Below, piece by piece: positions 25,991-34,438 of a stretch of 64,000 nucleotides of DNA. Below the pieces are notes generated by a model. The model was not told the DNA's origin. It made no database searches and saw nothing but the letters and a program-made list of their open reading frames with translations. The position numbers and the translations under genes were made by a program. This DNA is from Mesorhizobium sp. Lineage in GTDB: Bacteria; Pseudomonadota; Alphaproteobacteria; Rhizobiales; Rhizobiaceae. The stretch spans positions 16,317-80,316 of the forward strand of contig NZ_JAFKIC010000113.1 in NCBI RefSeq assembly GCF_017306585.1. The letters are read 5' to 3'. Position 1 is the stretch's first letter. The number at the start of each line of letters is the position of its first letter.

Positions 25991-26875
25991 CTACTTCCCC
26001 GCCATCTGGTCGGCGAGCGTCTGCGCCTGGGTGAGCAAGGCGGAGTATTCCGAACTGCCCGGCAGTTTCTTGCCCATGCAGGCGCGGAAGTCGTTGTCGC
26101 CCTTGGCCCAGGCGGCGTTGGCGGCATCGGAGCCGCCTTCGTCGCTCTCGTCGGTGGCCTGCTTGGTGAGCTTCTGGGCGGCGGTGTCGGCGGCGGTCCA
26201 CACAGCGTCGCAGGCGGCGATCTTCGGGATGGCGGGGCTCGCCGGCGCCTCGGCGATTAGGACGCTGTTGCCCTTGACCACCGTGACGACAACCTCCTGG
26301 TCGTAGTTCGGCCCGATATCCTGCGCCCAGCCGCCCAGGCGCGCGATCGCCATGTCGGCGCCTTCGGGCTTCTTCAGCGGAAAATCGAGCGTGGCGGTGA
26401 AGGCGGCGTCGCTGCCGATGGCCTGGGTGTAGAAGGCGTCGAGTTTCAGCGCCGCGTCGAAACTGGTCGGCAGTTTGAGGTCGGCGTCCGTCTCGGCCGC
26501 GCGCGACTTCAGCCAGCGGTCGACCAGTCCGCGCGTCGAGGCCACGATGCTGGGGCCGTCATCCGTGCCATGGCGCAATCCGTCCAGCATGCCGAAGCCG
26601 ACATCGGACGAACTCAGGCTTTCGATGTTGATCGTGCCGGCGGCGGGGAAACCCTTGACCGTGAAGGGACCGAGAAGATCGGAAAGGCGCTTTTCCAAGT
26701 CGGCGCGGGCCTTTTCATTGGCCGCATCCAGCGTTTCCACGGGATTGTTGGCGCTTTCCATCGCCGCGATCGAGGCGATCGCCTTGTCGCGCGCCGCGAT
26801 ATAGTCGTCCTCGGGCGACGCCGCCAAAGCCGTGCCGCTCGCCAGCGCGAACAGAAGCGTCCAGACCAGCCGCAT
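25991..26875 (-). CDS. exported protein of unknown function
   Basis: 294 aa with a signal peptide (MRLVWTLLFALASGTALA, then ASPED). The mature chain is mixed alpha/beta and acidic. It has a Cys pair (IAACDAVWTAAD and FRACMGKK) that may pair in the periplasm. The central part repeats VKGFPAAGTINIESL and FTATLDFPLKKPEGADMAIA, typical of soluble periplasmic domains. No family is recognised. A perfect TTAA-N7-TTAA site lies 90 bp upstream and could serve this gene or the divergent small protein. Confidence 0.7.
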   Translation of the reverse strand: MRLVWTLLFALASGTALAASPEDDYIAARDKAIASIAAMESANNPVETLDAANEKARADLEKRLSDLLGPFTVKGFPAAGTINIESLSSSDVGFGMLDGLRHGTDDGPSIVASTRGLVDRWLKSRAAETDADLKLPTSFDAALKLDAFYTQAIGSDAAFTATLDFPLKKPEGADMAIARLGGWAQDIGPNYDQEVVVTVVKGNSVLIAEAPASPAIPKIAACDAVWTAADTAAQKLTKQATDESDEGGSDAANAAWAKGDNDFRACMGKKLPGSSEYSALLTQAQTLADQMAGK

Positions 26876-26964
26876 GACAGACCCTTTCCTTGTCGTGATT
26901 CACAGGCCAGCCAGCCATCGGGCAGCTTTGCGGCGATTGCGCGGCAAGGGGGCGGGCCTGTGCA

Positions 26965-26979
26965 TTAACCATCAATTAA
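26965..26979. promoter_or_regulatory. CtrA-type box (TTAA-N7-TTAA)
   Basis: TTAACCATCAATTAA matches the full CtrA consensus, with 7 bp between the half sites. It lies in the divergent gap between the exported protein (start 26875) and the 92-aa protein (start 27123). Confidence 0.5.
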
Positions 26980-27122
26980 CTATCCGTTCGCCTTTGAATC
27001 AAATCCGAGGGATAGTGTTGGTGTCCGGGCGGGACGGCCCGGCGAGACCAGAAAAAACAAGCGACGGACCACCGTCGGCCTGCGGGGAGGCGTCATCATC
27101 CTTGTCGATGAGGAGCGCCGGA

Positions 27123-27401
27123 ATGAAGATCGAAGACGCGGTTATGCAAGCGACGGCCGGGGCGAGCACGCTGGCGTCATGCCTCGGCCAGCCGGTAATT
27201 GCCTACCATGTGACGGCAATCATGCGCGAGGCGGACCTTGGGCACGCCAGGCAGATGCAACTCGCCCTGATGCGGCGCAGCGTGGAGGCGCTGGTCGATG
27301 ACGGGCTGGAGGATGACGCCGCGATGCGTTTTGCCTCGCAGTTCCAGGGGCGGGTCGATCTGACATGGCAGATGCTGCATGCCAACGGCACGGCCCACTG
27401 A
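27123..27401 (+). CDS. 92-aa hypothetical protein downstream of a CtrA-type box
   Basis: The frame opens MKIEDAVMQATAGASTLASC with a GAGGAG site 8 bp upstream. It continues GQPVIAYHVTAIMREADLGH and LALMRRSVEALVDDGLEDDA. It is helical and soluble with no signal peptide or named domain. A perfect TTAA-N7-TTAA element 144 bp upstream suggests cell-cycle control. A longer in-frame start at 26832 would run across that site and is unlikely. Confidence 0.6.
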   Translation: MKIEDAVMQATAGASTLASCLGQPVIAYHVTAIMREADLGHARQMQLALMRRSVEALVDDGLEDDAAMRFASQFQGRVDLTWQMLHANGTAH

Positions 27402-27505
27402 GTTCTCCCAGGGCGGGCGCATTCTTCGAAGAGCTCGATATCCGGGAAGAGCCGCGCGGGTGAAGTGCGATCCAGAATTAATCGAGTCGGGGCCCCGAGA
27501 CCCGG

Positions 27506-29164
27506 CTAGCCCTTCCGCTTCTCCACCTCGGCCTTGCGCAGCAGGAAGCGCTGGATCTTGCCGCTCGGGGTCTTCGGCAATTCGCTGACGAAATCGATCT
27601 CGCGCGGATAGGAATGGGCCGAGAGCCGCTTGCGGACGTGCCGCGCCAGTTCCTCGGCCAGTTCCGGGCTGCCCTTGAAGGAAGGCGCCAGGATGACGAA
27701 GGCCTTGACGATCTCGGTGCGCTGCGGGTCGGGCACGCCGACGACCGCGGCCTCGTTGACGGCGGGGTGTTCGATGAGCGCGCTTTCGACGTCGAACGGG
27801 CCGATCCGATAACCGGATGATGTGATGACGTCGTCGGCGCGGCCGATGAAGGAGACCGAGCCGTCGGGCTCGTATTCGACCGTGTCGCCGGTGCGATAGT
27901 AGCCGCCCTCGATCGCCGGCGTGTCGGCCTGGTGATAGCCGTCGAACCAGCGCAGCGGCGACCTGGCGATGTCGACGGCAAGCACGCCGGGCTGGTTGGG
28001 GCCGAGCTCGTTGCCGGCTTCGTCCAGCACCACGACGCGGTAGCCCGGCATGGCGAAGCCCGCCGAGCCGGTGCGCACCGTGTGCGCCAGTCCATGGTGA
28101 TTGTTGACCATCATGCCGTTTTCGGTCTGGCCATAATGGTCATGGATGGGCGCGGCGAGATGGGCGTCGAACCAGCGGATGACTTCGGGGTTGAGAGGCT
28201 CGCCGGCGCTGCTCACCACGCGCAGGCGGCCCTTGACGGCAGCGGCCGCCTCAGGGCCTTCCGCCAGCAGCAGGCGGAAGGCGGTGGGCGAGCCGGCAAG
28301 GCTGGTGACGCCGAGCCGCTCGATGAGATCATAGGTGCTTCTGGCGGTGAAGGGGCCTTCGTTGAAGGTCGTGGCGATGCCGAGCAGCAGCGGCCCGGTG
28401 ATGCCGTAGTAGAGCCCGTAGGCCCAGCCAGGATCGGCGATGTTCCAGAAGATATCGTCGCGGCGCAGCCCGATCGCGTCGCGCATATAGGCGCCGAAGG
28501 CAAGCAGCGCGCGCAATGGCACCGGCACGCCCTTGGGCAGGCCCGTGGTGCCCGAGGTCGACATCATCATGAACAGGTCGTGGCCCCTGCGCATCACCGG
28601 CGCGCAGTCGGGCGAAGCAGCGGCCAGCGCTGCACGGAAATCGATGTCGCCGCCGGCCAGCGTGTCGCCGGCGCCGAGGATCGTGGCGACCGGCGGATGG
28701 CTGGCGATCTCGTCGAGCTTGCCGCGATTGGCCGGATTGGTGACCACCAGCTTCGCGCCGGAGTAACCTAGCCGGTGCTCGATGGCCTTGGGGCCGAAGG
28801 CGGTGAACAGCGGCTGGTAGACGGCGCCGATGCGCCATGTGCCGAGGATCAGCCCCACCAGTTCGGGAATGCGTGGCAAAAGGCCCGCCACGACATCGCC
28901 GGGGCCGACGCCCTTCGCCTTGAGCAGGTTGGCGACGCGGCCCGACATGGCGTCGAGGTCCTCGAACGTGAATTCCCTGAGGTCGCCTGTCGCCGAGATC
29001 GCGCGCAGCGCCAGCCGGTTCTCTCCGGTGTGGCGGGCGCAGCATTCGACATAGGCGTTGATGCCGGTCGCCGGATCGCCCTCCAGCCTGGCGATCTCGT
29101 CCTCGATGCGAAAGCGCGCGGCGGCGTCGTCATAGCGCGGCAGGCCGGCGTCTGTCGTGGTCAT
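27506..29164 (-). CDS. AMP-dependent acyl-CoA synthetase
   Basis: 552 aa. The P-loop-like adenylation motif is MMMSTSGTTGLPKGVPVP, and the aromatic/ATP motif is DHYGQTENGMMVNNHHG. The YRTGDTVEYEPDGSVSFIGR and VITSSGYRIGPFDVESAL hinge segments follow. The end has the catalytic Lys of PKTPSGKIQRF. The order fits ANL-superfamily carboxylate-CoA ligases, near the acetyl/propionyl/medium-chain group (for example AcsA-like or Sa-type synthetases). Reaction: carboxylate + ATP + CoA to acyl-CoA + AMP + PPi. The LysR gene on the same strand lies just upstream (100 bp), but co-transcription is uncertain. Substrate unknown. Confidence 0.88.
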   Translation of the reverse strand: MTTTDAGLPRYDDAAARFRIEDEIARLEGDPATGINAYVECCARHTGENRLALRAISATGDLREFTFEDLDAMSGRVANLLKAKGVGPGDVVAGLLPRIPELVGLILGTWRIGAVYQPLFTAFGPKAIEHRLGYSGAKLVVTNPANRGKLDEIASHPPVATILGAGDTLAGGDIDFRAALAAASPDCAPVMRRGHDLFMMMSTSGTTGLPKGVPVPLRALLAFGAYMRDAIGLRRDDIFWNIADPGWAYGLYYGITGPLLLGIATTFNEGPFTARSTYDLIERLGVTSLAGSPTAFRLLLAEGPEAAAAVKGRLRVVSSAGEPLNPEVIRWFDAHLAAPIHDHYGQTENGMMVNNHHGLAHTVRTGSAGFAMPGYRVVVLDEAGNELGPNQPGVLAVDIARSPLRWFDGYHQADTPAIEGGYYRTGDTVEYEPDGSVSFIGRADDVITSSGYRIGPFDVESALIEHPAVNEAAVVGVPDPQRTEIVKAFVILAPSFKGSPELAEELARHVRKRLSAHSYPREIDFVSELPKTPSGKIQRFLLRKAEVEKRKG

Positions 29165-29264
29165 GGCAATCCTCCCTGGCGGTGCGCCATCTCCCCATGG
29201 CGCGCTGTCGGACGGACAATGACATCAGAAGGCGGCGATGGGCAACGCGGGGACCGTGACGAGC

Positions 29265-30158
29265 CTAAAGGTTCGCCTCGGCGAAGATGCGCGCGGCCCA
29301 GTCGAGGAAGACGCGCAGGCGTGGCGAGAGCTGCCGGTTTTGCGGGTAGAGCGCCGACAGCGGCGTCGGCGAGGGCGGATAATCGGCCAGCACCTCGACC
29401 AGCATGCCCTGGGCAAGATCCTTCTCGAAGCGGTAGCGCGGCGCCTGGATGAGGCCGAGGCCGAGCCGGGCAAGATCGGCGGCGGTGTCTGAATTGTTGG
29501 CGGCGACCCGGCCGGGCAGCCTGACCTCGCGGGTCTTGCCGGCGACGGTGAATTCGAAAGGCAGCACCTCGCCGGTGCGCGAGGAGACGAAGCCGATCGC
29601 CTGGTGGCCGTCCAGCGCATCGGGGGAGGCGGGCATGCCGTGGCGCGCGAGATAGGCTGGGCTGGCGCAGGTCATCTCGCGGATAAGGCCGAGGCGGCGC
29701 ATGATCATGCCGGAATCCGGCGGCTCGCCGACGCGGATGACGCAATCGACGCCTTCGCGCACGAGGTCGACCAGTCGGTCGCTCTGGCCGATCTGCAGGT
29801 CGATGCGCGGGTAGCGCTCGAGGAATTGCGGCAGGCGCGGCAACAGGAAGGTGCGGGTGAGCAGCGTGCTGGCGTCGATGCGCAGCAGGCCGAAGGGCTC
29901 GGCGTCGCGGAAGGCGGCTTCGGCATCCTCTATCTCGGCCAGGATCGACAGGCAGCGCCGGTAATAGGCCTCGCCGTCCTGCGTGGCGTTCACCTGCCGT
30001 GTCGTGCGCTCCAGCAGCCGCGCGCCGAGATGTTCCTCCAGCCGCCGCACCGCCTCCGTCGCGGTCGAGCGGGGCAGGCCGAGATCGGCGGCGGCAGCGG
30101 TGAAGCTGCGCCGCTCCAGCACGCGCACGAAGAGCCGCATCGTGTCCAGACGGTCCAT
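29265..30158 (-). CDS. LysR-family transcriptional regulator
   Basis: 297 aa. The N-terminal HTH is clear (MRLFVRVLERRSFTAAAADL, then LPRSTATEAVRRLEEHLGAR). The effector domain follows with PEFF-type landmarks (LLRIDASTLLTRTFLLPRL, then GMIMRRLGLIREM). It is divergent from the SDR genes at 30262, with a 103-bp shared promoter region that should hold its operator. By the usual LysR layout it likely controls those SDR genes. The inducer is unknown. Confidence 0.9.
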   Translation of the reverse strand: MDRLDTMRLFVRVLERRSFTAAAADLGLPRSTATEAVRRLEEHLGARLLERTTRQVNATQDGEAYYRRCLSILAEIEDAEAAFRDAEPFGLLRIDASTLLTRTFLLPRLPQFLERYPRIDLQIGQSDRLVDLVREGVDCVIRVGEPPDSGMIMRRLGLIREMTCASPAYLARHGMPASPDALDGHQAIGFVSSRTGEVLPFEFTVAGKTREVRLPGRVAANNSDTAADLARLGLGLIQAPRYRFEKDLAQGMLVEVLADYPPSPTPLSALYPQNRQLSPRLRVFLDWAARIFAEANL

Positions 30159-30261
30159 GGCCTTTGTTCGCAGTTTCCGAATAGTGATGTCAAGATAAGG
30201 CTGATTATCCGGGAAATTATATCGCCTATCTCAGCGTCACCAACAACGCGGAGAGACTTCC

Positions 30262-31020
30262 ATGACATCTCATGAAACAAATACGGACACCCAAACCAGA
30301 ACGGCGATCGTGACCGGCGCTTCAAAAGGCATCGGCGCGGCGATCGCCCAGCGGCTCGCCCGCGACGGCATTGCCGTCGTCGTCAACTATGCGCGCGGCC
30401 GCGCCGAGGCCGAAGCACTCGTCCAGGCCATCGAAGCCAAGGGCGGCAAGGCGATCGCCGTGCAGGCCGATATCGCCGATCCCGCAGGCATGGCCACGCT
30501 GTTTAATGCCGGCGAAAAGGCGTTCGGCGGCGTCGACATCCTCGTCAACAATGCCGGCGTCATGAAGCTGTCGCCGCTGGCCGAGACCGACGACGCCGCC
30601 TTCGACAATCAGGTGGCGATCAATCTCGGCGGCGTCTTCCGCGGCATGCGGGAGGCCGCGCGCCGGCTTCGCGAGGGCGGCCGCATCGTCAATTTCTCCT
30701 CCAGCGTCGTCGGCCTCTACCAGCCGGGCTACGGCGTCTATGCCGCCACCAAGGCGGCCGTCGAGGCGATGACGCACATCCTGGCCAAGGAGCTCGGCCC
30801 GCGCCGCGTCACCGTCAATGCGGTGGCGCCCGGACCGATCGAAACGGCGCTGTTCACCGACGGCAAGAGCGCGGCGCAGATCGAGGCGATCTCCAGAATG
30901 ATCCCGCTCGGCAGGCTCGGCCAGCCCGACGATATTGCCGGCGTGGTCTCGTTCCTGGCCGGCCCGGACAGTTTCTGGGTCAACGGGCAAATCATCCGCG
31001 CCAATGGCGGCGTGATCTGA
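30262..31020 (+). CDS. SDR-family oxidoreductase (FabG-like)
   Basis: 252 aa. The N-terminal cofactor motif is VTGASKGIGAAIAQRL (GxxxGxG), followed by NNAG (VNNAGVMKL). The active site is intact: Ser in NFSSSVV, then YAATKAAVEAM (Tyr/Lys). It ends in the FabG-like GPDSFWVNGQIIRANGGVI. It reduces a keto or oxidises a hydroxy substrate with NAD(P). It is first in a set of three rightward genes, divergent from the LysR regulator, and is followed at 11 bp by a second, frameshifted SDR. Confidence 0.9.
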   Translation: MTSHETNTDTQTRTAIVTGASKGIGAAIAQRLARDGIAVVVNYARGRAEAEALVQAIEAKGGKAIAVQADIADPAGMATLFNAGEKAFGGVDILVNNAGVMKLSPLAETDDAAFDNQVAINLGGVFRGMREAARRLREGGRIVNFSSSVVGLYQPGYGVYAATKAAVEAMTHILAKELGPRRVTVNAVAPGPIETALFTDGKSAAQIEAISRMIPLGRLGQPDDIAGVVSFLAGPDSFWVNGQIIRANGGVI

Positions 31021-31031
31021 AGGAGGCCGAC

Positions 31032-31926
31032 ATGCAGCAGACAATCCTGATCACCGGCGCCTCCAGCGGCTTCGGCGCGATGACCGCGCGGGCGCTCGCC
31101 CGGGCCGGCCACACCGTCTATGCCTCGATGCGCGATCCCAAGGCGCGCGGCGGCGTCGCCGCCAGCGAGATGGAGGCGTTGGCCCGCAACGAGGGCCTGG
31201 CGCTGAGGCCGATCGCCCTCGACGTCACCTCCGACGCGTCGGCCGAGGCGGCGGTGGCCCATATCGTCGGCGAGGCGGGCCGGCTCGACGTGCTGATCCA
31301 CAATGCCGGGCATATGGGCTTCGGCCCGACGGAGGCATTCTCGCCCGAACAGCTGGCGCAACTCTACGACGTCAATGTCGTCGGCACGCAGCGCGTCAAC
31401 CGCGCGGCGCTGCCGCATATGCGGTCCCTCGGCCGCGCCCAGATGATCTGGGTCGGCTCCAGCAGCACGCGCGGCGGCACGCCGCCATTCCTGGCGGCCT
31501 ATTTCGCGGCCAAGGCCGGCATGGACGCGCTGGCGCAGAGCTATGCGCTGGAACTCGCCCGCTTCGGCATCGAGACGACGATCGTGGTGCCCGGCGCCTT
31601 CACCAAAGGGCACGGAGCATTTCCACCACGCGGCCCAGCCGGCGGACGCGGCGCGCGCCGGGCTCTACTGGGCCGGTCCCTATGCCGGCGTCGACCAGCA
31701 GGTGCTGAAGGGGCTGGCGGCACTGGAACCGGGGGATGCCGATCCGGCTGATGTCGCGGCGGCGATCGTCGACCTCGTGGCGATGCCGCATGGCAGCCGC
31801 CCGCTGCGCGTCCATGTCGACCCCTCGCAGGACGGCGCCGAGATCGTCAACGGTGTCGCCGACCGCGTGCGGGCGCAGCTCATCGAGCGGATCGGCCTTG
31901 CCGACCTGCTGCACCCCAAAGCCTGA
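31032..31926 (+). pseudogene. SDR-family oxidoreductase with a one-base frameshift
   Basis: The first frame (31032 to about 31607) reads as an SDR: ILITGASSGFGAMTARAL, IHNAGHMGFG, then YFAAKAGMDALAQSYA. It then enters a meaningless Arg/Gly-rich tail. The natural continuation (TEHFHHAAQPADAARAGLYW, then VADRVRAQLIERIGLADLLHP) is in the next frame up to 31926. The join fits one extra G in AAAGGG at 31608-31610; AAAGG would restore GAFTKGTEHF. Either the gene is inactivated or this is a base-calling error in a homopolymer. The YxxxK position reads YFAAK, which is normal. It lies 11 bp behind the first SDR. Confidence 0.85.
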
Positions 31927-31953
31927 AACCAAACACAAGACAAGGAAACGACC

Positions 31954-32166
31954 ATGCCATTCGCCAACATCAAGATGCCGCAGGCGGCCCTCTCCAAAGC
32001 GCAGAAGGAAGACCTCATCCACCGCACCACGGCCATGTTCGTCGACTTCTTCGGCGAAGGCGTGCGGCCTTACACGATGGTGCTTGTCGAGGAGGTGGCC
32101 GATGGCGGCTATGGCCGCGCCGACGAGGTTTTCATCGTGCCGGAGGCCTATCGAGCCAGGGAGTAG
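31954..32166 (+). CDS. 4-oxalocrotonate-tautomerase-like protein
   Basis: 70 aa. After Met removal the N-terminus would be Pro (MPFANIKMPQAALSKAQKED), the catalytic base of the tautomerase superfamily. The helix and following YTMVLVEEVADGGYGRADEV fit a 4-OT-like subunit. Such proteins assemble into hexamers and isomerise keto-enol dicarboxylates or related compounds. It follows the frameshifted SDR on the same strand, so the three genes probably form a small catabolic unit under the LysR gene. Confidence 0.8.
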   Translation: MPFANIKMPQAALSKAQKEDLIHRTTAMFVDFFGEGVRPYTMVLVEEVADGGYGRADEVFIVPEAYRARE

Positions 32167-32739
32167 CTCGAGGAATGGCGGCGGCGCCGGAGCGAGGCGC
32201 CGCACTTCTTCGCGCATAGTCGTCATATGACGACTGGCCGGTATCGCCGCCAGCGTTCACTCTGCATGCCGGTATCCATGCTTGCCGCATGTCTGGTCCC
32301 GAAAACCGATGCCCCCTTTGGGCGACATGCAAGAGCGGCGGGGGCCGGGTGGGCGCCACGGGCTGCCCACCCGTCTCGGCTGCCCGGCGGCGACGCGCTA
32401 CCTGAGGCATTTGCGCAACAGATTGGCGGTAAATTCCCGGTGGCGGCATCACGGCGCGATGATGGTCGGCCATGGTGTCGGGACGCTATCACCGTGAAAA
32501 ACATGATTAAAACAGTCATCTATTAAAGCGAAGCGCGCCACGCTCGGGAAAATCATTCTAACCCTTTGCCATTGCGACAGAATTTCAGAAGCCATAGGGG
32601 ATGGATATCAGCGGCTTGCGTGGTGACAGCATGGAGCCGGCCCACGGTTCGCAGTCCCAATGGTCCGTCGTCCTTTCCATTTCCTGTCGGCGCGCTGTCC
32701 CGGCCCATCCTTGTCGGGCAAAGATCCCGGACGCGCCGC
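32167..32739. other. gene-poor stretch with palindrome and fecI upstream region
   Basis: About 570 bp with no credible gene. It holds a short palindromic element (32287-32330, outer GCATGTC/GACATGC arms around GGTCCCGAAAACCG) that resembles a common rhizobial intergenic palindrome. It also holds the iron-operator candidate at 32504-32518 and an AT-richer run before the sigma-factor gene. Open frames here are composition artefacts. Confidence 0.5.
32504..32518. promoter_or_regulatory. candidate iron-responsive operator (TGA-N9-TCA)
   Basis: TGATTAAAACAGTCA fits the IRO-type TGA-N9-TCA pattern bound by RirA in rhizobia. It lies about 220 bp before the sigma-factor gene of an iron-uptake unit. 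The core pattern is short, so chance occurrence cannot be excluded. Confidence 0.4.
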
Positions 32740-33246
32740 GTGAGGTGGGACCTGCACGGCCTGTTCGTGCGTCATGCGCGCGAGATCGACCGGTTCCTGC
32801 GCCGCCGTGGCCACACGCCGGAAACCGCGGCCGACCTGACCCAGGATACGTTCGTGCGGATGATGGCGGCGGCCCCGGGCAGGGCGGAGGAAAACCCGCG
32901 CGCCTATCTGTGGCGCGTCGCGCGCAACCTCTCGATCGATCTGAGACGGCGCGAGCGCGTCGTCGAGCACGTGCATCTGGCCGACGAGGCGTTCCAGCGC
33001 ATCGCCGACGGCGCGCCTTCGCCCGAAACCGTCGTCTATGACCGGCAGCGGCTGGCGATCGTGGAGAAGGCTCTGCTGGAACTGCCCGCGCGCACCCGCA
33101 GCGCCTTCGAGATGCACAGGATGGGCGAGAAGACGATGAGCGAGGTCGCCGTCGAACTCGGCCTGTCGACATCGCGGACCTGGACGCTGATCCGCCGTGC
33201 CTACCAGCACCTGCGCGCACGTCTCAACGAGGATGAAGCGTCATGA
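32740..33246 (+). CDS. fecI-like: FecI-like ECF sigma factor
   Basis: I chose the GTG at 32740 (168 aa), which gives the usual FecI length. The frame is open to 32566 but the upstream part does not look like protein. Sigma region 2 is seen in FVRHAREIDRFLRRRGHTPETAADLTQDTFVRM and YLWRVARNLSIDLRRRERV. Region 4 is in VEKALLELPARTRSAFEMHRM and MSEVAVELGLSTSRTWTLIRRA. It should direct transcription of the receptor downstream when released by FecR. The stop is followed 97 bp later by fecR. Confidence 0.85.
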   Translation: MRWDLHGLFVRHAREIDRFLRRRGHTPETAADLTQDTFVRMMAAAPGRAEENPRAYLWRVARNLSIDLRRRERVVEHVHLADEAFQRIADGAPSPETVVYDRQRLAIVEKALLELPARTRSAFEMHRMGEKTMSEVAVELGLSTSRTWTLIRRAYQHLRARLNEDEAS

Positions 33247-33343
33247 ACCGCGCGCGCAATTCACGCCGTGGCAGGAAATCGGCGCCGTCCGTTCGTTTCA
33301 GTCGGTACCGGACCATCTCGGCTCCGGCACCAGGGGCGCCAGC

Positions 33344-34294
33344 ATGACCGGGGACGAAAACGACGAAGACAGGCTTTTCGAGGAAGCGGCCGACCTTGCC
33401 ATCCGGCTGCAGAACGAGCCGGCCAGCCCGGTCGCCCACGAGCTTGTCCAGCAATGGCGCGCGCGCGGCCCGGCCCATGAGGCGGCCTGGGCGGAAGTCG
33501 CCGAAATCCGCGGCATGGCCGGGAAGGTGTTCCAGGATCGGCGCGACGCCGCGGCCGGGGAGGGCATGTCACGGCGCAAGGTCATCCTGACGGGCCTTGC
33601 CGGCTTCGCCGCGCTCGGCGCGGGCGCGATCTACGGGCCGGACCTGCTTCTGCGCCTCAGGGCCGACCAGGTGACCACGACGGCCGAGTTGCGCAAGGTC
33701 ACGCTCGCCGACGGCAGCGTCGTCACGCTCGGCCCCGACAGCGCCATGCGAAGCACCTTCACGCCTGCCTTCAGGCATGTGGAACTGCTGGCCGGCATGG
33801 CCTTCTTCGAGGTCGCGCCCGATGCCGCGCGGCCTTTCCGGGTCGAGGTCGAAACCCTGACCGCGACGGCCCTCGGCACCGCCTTCGATGTCAGCCGCGA
33901 CGCCGGATCCCTGACGGTGTCGGTCGCGCATGGGCTGGTCGAGGTGGCGATGCCGGAATCGCCGCTGGCGCAGGCGCAGCGTCTTGCCGAGGGCGACTGG
34001 CTGGCGCTCGATGACGGCGAGATCGAACTGGGAAAGCGCGACGCCAGCCAGATCGCGGCATGGCGCGACGGATTTATCGTCGCCGACCGCGAAACGGTAT
34101 CGTCGGTCGTGGCCAGGATCGCGCGCTGGAAATCCGGCCGCGTCGTCATCGCCGATGCCGGCCTCGGCGCGGGACGCATCAGCGGCGTCTTCGACCTCAC
34201 CGATCCGCTCGCCGCGCTCGAAGCGGTCGTCCAGCCCTATCAGGGCAAGGTGCGGCGGATATCGCCCTGGCTGACCGTCATTTCATCGATCTGA
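33344..34294 (+). CDS. fecR-like: FecR-like anti-sigma/sigma regulator
   Basis: 316 aa starting MTGDENDEDRLFEEAADLAI with AGGGG upstream; the ATG at 33233 would overlap fecI but gives an odd N-terminus. The N-terminal cytoplasmic sigma-binding part (EEAADLAIRLQNEPAS, AHEAAWAEVAEI) precedes one membrane helix (VILTGLAGFAALGAGAIYG, about residue 80-98). The periplasmic FecR domain follows (LADGSVVTLGPDSAMR, then FFEVAPDAARPFRVEV). In this family it relays receptor occupancy to the sigma factor. The last few codons and stop lie in a tandem duplication. Confidence 0.85.
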   Translation: MTGDENDEDRLFEEAADLAIRLQNEPASPVAHELVQQWRARGPAHEAAWAEVAEIRGMAGKVFQDRRDAAAGEGMSRRKVILTGLAGFAALGAGAIYGPDLLLRLRADQVTTTAELRKVTLADGSVVTLGPDSAMRSTFTPAFRHVELLAGMAFFEVAPDAARPFRVEVETLTATALGTAFDVSRDAGSLTVSVAHGLVEVAMPESPLAQAQRLAEGDWLALDDGEIELGKRDASQIAAWRDGFIVADRETVSSVVARIARWKSGRVVIADAGLGAGRISGVFDLTDPLAALEAVVQPYQGKVRRISPWLTVISSI

Positions 34295-34329
34295 AAAAAT
34301 ACGGGTCATCGATCTGAAAAAAATGCGGG
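34283..34329. repeat. short tandem duplication at the fecR stop codon
   Basis: TCATCGATCTGAAAAAATAC begins a 23-bp unit repeated once almost exactly (34283-34305 and 34306-34329). The first copy contains the fecR stop. It looks like a slippage event and leaves the protein unchanged. Confidence 0.7.
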
Positions 34330-34438
34330 ACAGGGGGAGAAAATCCCGAACCCCTGTTCGTTTCACGAGACAGGGATGCCGTCAGCCGCTGCCAACAGGT
34401 CCTCCCTCCCACAAAAATCAAAACGGAGCGGCTGAGCC

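Noticed and set aside
32227-32526. 99-codon frame before the sigma-factor gene
   Set aside because: Covers the palindrome and the iron-operator candidate; the translation has no protein-like pattern.
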